Shown here: piece by piece, positions 62,178 to 64,000 of the stretch
How the letters are laid out: every line of letters starts with the position of its first letter
Numbering within the stretch: position 1 is the stretch's first letter
Assembly: GCF_004769195.1 (NCBI RefSeq)
Contig: NZ_RQET01000002.1
Span: forward strand, 149,127 to 213,126
Source of the DNA: Leptospira fletcheri
Lineage (GTDB): Bacteria > Spirochaetota > Leptospiria > Leptospirales > Leptospiraceae
Direction of reading: 5' to 3'
Length of the DNA: 64,000 bases
Made by a program: the position numbers and the translations under genes
Notes under the pieces: model-generated
What the model was told of the DNA's origin: nothing
The model's input: only the letters and a program-made list of their open reading frames with translations
Databases searched by the model: none

Positions 62178-62246
62178 AGTAGATTGGGCAGTATCTTGGA
62201 TCGAATCTCCATAGAGTCGATCATTATTCGGCCGAATCTCTACGGT

Positions 62247-62633
62247 CTATCTTCTCGTAGGAGGAGGGGGAAGAGCCGCTTTGCAAGCTGCAGACAATTC
62301 CGATTCATGGGAACGAAGGCAACCCATCGGACCGCCATGTCCATGACCTGTATTCGAGCAGAATTTTTGTTCGTCCGCGGAGCAAGCCTGTTTGACTGCG
62401 TCGTGTTTCGCTTTCATTTCGGAAAGATGGGACTTACATGCCGCAGAAAACTTGGACTCGTTCGCATGCATGCAATCATGAAGTTCCGGGCCGTGGGGAA
62501 TATTTTTACAATATGTTTGCCGATCCGCCGCACAGGGGTTCCTGGAATCGTCCGGAGGAGCTGGCTGTGCCGAAAGAGAGCATAATGCCAAAAGGACAAA
62601 TGCGATGGCGGAAGTTCCGAAAAATTGTTTCAT
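62247..62633 (-). CDS. Exported Cys-rich repeat protein
   Basis: The 128-residue protein has a signal peptide (ending LSAQP) and two repeats with the pattern C-x-D/A...YC/FC...C...C: ADRQTYCKNIPHGPELHDCM and ADEQKFCSNTGHGHGGPMGC, each followed by ACK. This matches the Cys-rich (GLG1/FGFR-like) repeat family. His-rich GHGHG could bind metal. A GGAG ribosome site precedes the ATG. Function is unknown; periplasmic or secreted. Confidence 0.8.
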   Translation of the reverse strand: MKQFFGTSAIAFVLLALCSLSAQPAPPDDSRNPCAADRQTYCKNIPHGPELHDCMHANESKFSAACKSHLSEMKAKHDAVKQACSADEQKFCSNTGHGHGGPMGCLRSHESELSAACKAALPPPPTRR

Positions 62634-63219
62634 GCAATACTCCTGATCGAAAGAAGGTTTATCTTTCGATCCTTGCGTTAGAACTTATCTTTCTCTAGAT
62701 CGTTCCCTCCGTATAAGAAAAGTTTCCTGTCGATGCGGCGGGAATTCTACTGTGGAGCTCCTACAGGTTTTCGGGGGCCCCCACCCTAATATTTGGGTGG
62801 TGGAGGAGGGCCCGTGGGAGAAGGTCGGAAAACCTATATCATAAAATTATATTATTCTCAAGCAAAACTCGGCTTTCTCTCGGAATTATGATTACCCACC
62901 TTAAAATAGCGCAATAGAATCATGTGCGTTCCCCGCACTCAAATCTGAGGCTGAAAAATATATTCTGCGCTCCGCGGGTCGGGCTACTCCAGGCTCCGCT
63001 TCGCTTCGGACTCCTCGGCCGAACGGCCTGCGGGGTCCGCATTCTGCGCCTTGCGTATCCCTAACGCAAGCGAGCGACCAAAGATCGCAAACGATTATTG
63101 AGAAATCCTCCAAACCCGACATTAAAATCGAAAACATGATTCGAATCAACTCATTGGATTTTAACGCAAGAAAACATAAATCAGTTTACAATTTCAATAT
63201 ATAAAAGAAATCTTTAAAG
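62634..63219. repeat. Gene-poor region with candidate dispersed repeats
   Basis: No gene is supported in these 586 bases. At about 62771-62816 a GC-rich segment has a CCACCC (62781-62786) / GGGTGG (62795-62800) stem flanked by GGGCCC-like blocks. From about 62960 to 63085 a second GC-rich block contains CTCCGCGGGTCGGGC, GGCCGAACGGCC and CCTTGCGTATCCCTAACGC. Both look like multicopy intergenic elements of Leptospira; this needs a genome search to prove. An open frame at 62901-63149 (minus) runs through the second block and is not a gene. Confidence 0.5.
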
Positions 63220-63492
63220 ATGCCGGAATTCCCTTCCTTTCTCGAAATAGCAGAAAAAGCGCTCAATACTACCGGAAAACCGATGAGCACCTCCGAGATC
63301 TGGACACTTGCGAAAGAAATGAAATGGAAAACCGATTCCGTAGGACAAACGCCTTGGGCCACTATCGCGGCGCAAATCTATATGAGCATCAAGACCAATC
63401 CCCGTACGCCATTCCGACAAGTCAGCAAAAGACCCACTAGATTCGCACTGACTCTATGGGAAGATACCTCAGAAAGAGGCACCTCTGTCTGA
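63220..63492 (+). CDS. Stand-alone HARE-HTH domain protein
   Basis: The 90-residue protein matches the HARE-HTH winged-helix domain almost end to end: SFLEIAEKALNTTGKPMSTSEIWTLAKEM and WATIAAQIYMSIKTNP. This domain is usually the N-terminus of a restriction- or chromatin-linked protein, so this copy is short and may be a remnant of one. There is no strong ribosome site. It lies between dispersed-repeat-like DNA and the CRISPR remnant. Confidence 0.7.
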   Translation: MPEFPSFLEIAEKALNTTGKPMSTSEIWTLAKEMKWKTDSVGQTPWATIAAQIYMSIKTNPRTPFRQVSKRPTRFALTLWEDTSERGTSV

Positions 63493-63726
63493 GGTGATTC
63501 GAATCGGAAAAGGTCCTCTCAAAGAATGAAAATATTATTCGTATATTCCCCCATTCGTATTTTCGAGCCTATGTAAAACGATTTACCATGAAAGATCGAC
63601 AAATTTTAAATAGGTAGAAATATCCGAATGAGCCGGAGTCAAATTCCATTTTCATGAATAGGGGGTGATGACGATCTAACAGCCTGCTATCGATTCTCGC
63701 TCGAAGTAAAAGTAAACCTGCACTTC

Positions 63727-63870
63727 CTTTTCTCCGGGCATCTGGGGATGAACCCGAGGGTGGGGACGCCACGAACTTTAGTGACTACCTTTTCCCCACA
63801 TGCGTGGGGATGAACCGGACTGGAAGTTCGTGATCCTAATCTCTTCCACCTTTTCCCCACATGCGTGGGG
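63727..63870 (+). CRISPR. Mini CRISPR remnant, type I-E-like repeats
   Basis: Three repeats of a type I-E pattern are seen. Repeat 1 (63727-63755, 29 bases) is diverged. Repeat 2 (63789-63817) is the best copy, with TTCCCCACATGCGTGGGGAT in the middle and ending GAACCG. Repeat 3 (63850-63870) is cut after GGGG. Spacers are 33 (63756-63788) and 32 (63818-63849) bases, the usual I-E size. Repeat 2 forms CCCCAC/GTGGGG. Repeat 1 keeps a six-pair hairpin through changed but still pairing bases. No cas gene lies in the window, so the array is either orphan or served by a distant locus. Confidence 0.75.
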
Positions 63871-63932
63871 TTCTCCTTTCTCATGGATCAGTCCAGTCCG
63901 AATGTTTTAGCGAGAAGCTCAGCCTAAAACAA

Positions 63933-63960
63933 AAAAGCCGAAGATTTCTCTTCGGCTTTT
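63933..63960. terminator. Bidirectional rho-independent terminator
   Basis: AAAAGCCGAAGA (63933-63944) pairs with TCTTCGGCTTTT (63949-63960) around a four-base TTTC loop. It has T runs on both strands (TTTT on plus, TTTTTT on minus), so it can stop transcription from either side. It lies 60 bases past the CRISPR remnant. Confidence 0.8.
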
Positions 63961-64000
63961 GTTGCGTTCTTAGAAACAGTATAACTGCGAATTGATTGTT

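Noticed and set aside
62901..63149. Minus-strand frame of 82 codons through the GC-rich block
   Set aside because: It reads through what looks like a dispersed repeat; similar frames are commonly called in error over such elements.
63687..63884. Minus-strand frame of 65 codons over the CRISPR remnant
   Set aside because: Its peptide is the translation of CRISPR repeats and spacers, a known source of false genes.

Overview
The window looks like chromosomal DNA from a member of the genus Leptospira or a very close relative. Several things point there: an imelysin-type LruB lipoprotein gene next to a TonB-dependent receptor gene, many small lipoproteins with the loose spirochaetal lipobox (for example LSAGC, LEINC, FSVPNC), a YbbA/YbbP-like exporter, a 7TM-DISM/SpoIIE phosphatase, and a type I-E-like CRISPR repeat. 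The base composition looks higher in GC than the classic pathogens, but this was judged by eye and not computed. Species cannot be assigned from the sequence alone.

Layout. 1-7.1 kb: end of a SpoIID-like gene, an ABC exporter pair, a hypothetical protein, pyrE with a membrane protein, and a fatty-acid desaturase. 7.2-20.3 kb (all minus strand): two sets of the permuted ATP-grasp / Alpha-E / transglutaminase peptide-modification genes. One is compact (fused ATP-grasp-Alpha-E plus transglutaminase) and one is split into three genes. Between them sits an iron-uptake operon (lruB plus TonB-dependent receptor) with a near-consensus Fur box upstream. 20.9-24.2 kb (plus): an arsenic operon, arsR-acr3-arsC, that ends in an unexpected third ATP-grasp-like gene. 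24.2-27.3 kb (minus): six tightly packed lipoprotein genes, four of them related to each other (TRL-like), ending in a lipoprotein with a HEGGH metallopeptidase-like motif. 27.4-36 kb: a saccharopine-dehydrogenase-like reductase, a sterol-desaturase-family hydroxylase, two glycosyltransferase-like genes named after arsenosugar loci, and a coupled MlaC-like / MMPL / lipoprotein set that probably moves lipids. 36-43 kb: thioesterase, TetR regulator with two identical palindromic operators, nitronate monooxygenase, monooxygenase, HtrA-like protease, pirin, lipoproteins, DUF445. 43-48 kb: a large membrane protein, a 44-residue protein and a membrane phosphatase. 48.1-54.2 kb: sulfate ABC transporter sbp-cysT-cysW-cysA followed by an outer-membrane porin. 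54.3-58.5 kb: a three-gene operon for a DUF4384 lipoprotein, an SPFH lipoprotein and an exported WD40-caspase protein. 58.5-62.6 kb: a secreted protein, a single-chain acyl-CoA carboxylase and a Cys-rich exported protein. 62.6-64 kb: dispersed-repeat-like DNA, a lone HARE-HTH protein and a tiny CRISPR remnant without cas genes in view.

The best candidates for something poorly described are the WD40-caspase/SPFH/DUF4384 operon, the ATP-grasp gene in the arsenic operon, and the doubled amidoligase/transglutaminase island around the iron operon. No tRNA, rRNA, insertion sequence or prophage was seen. All functional statements rest on motif recognition by reading; no database search was run.
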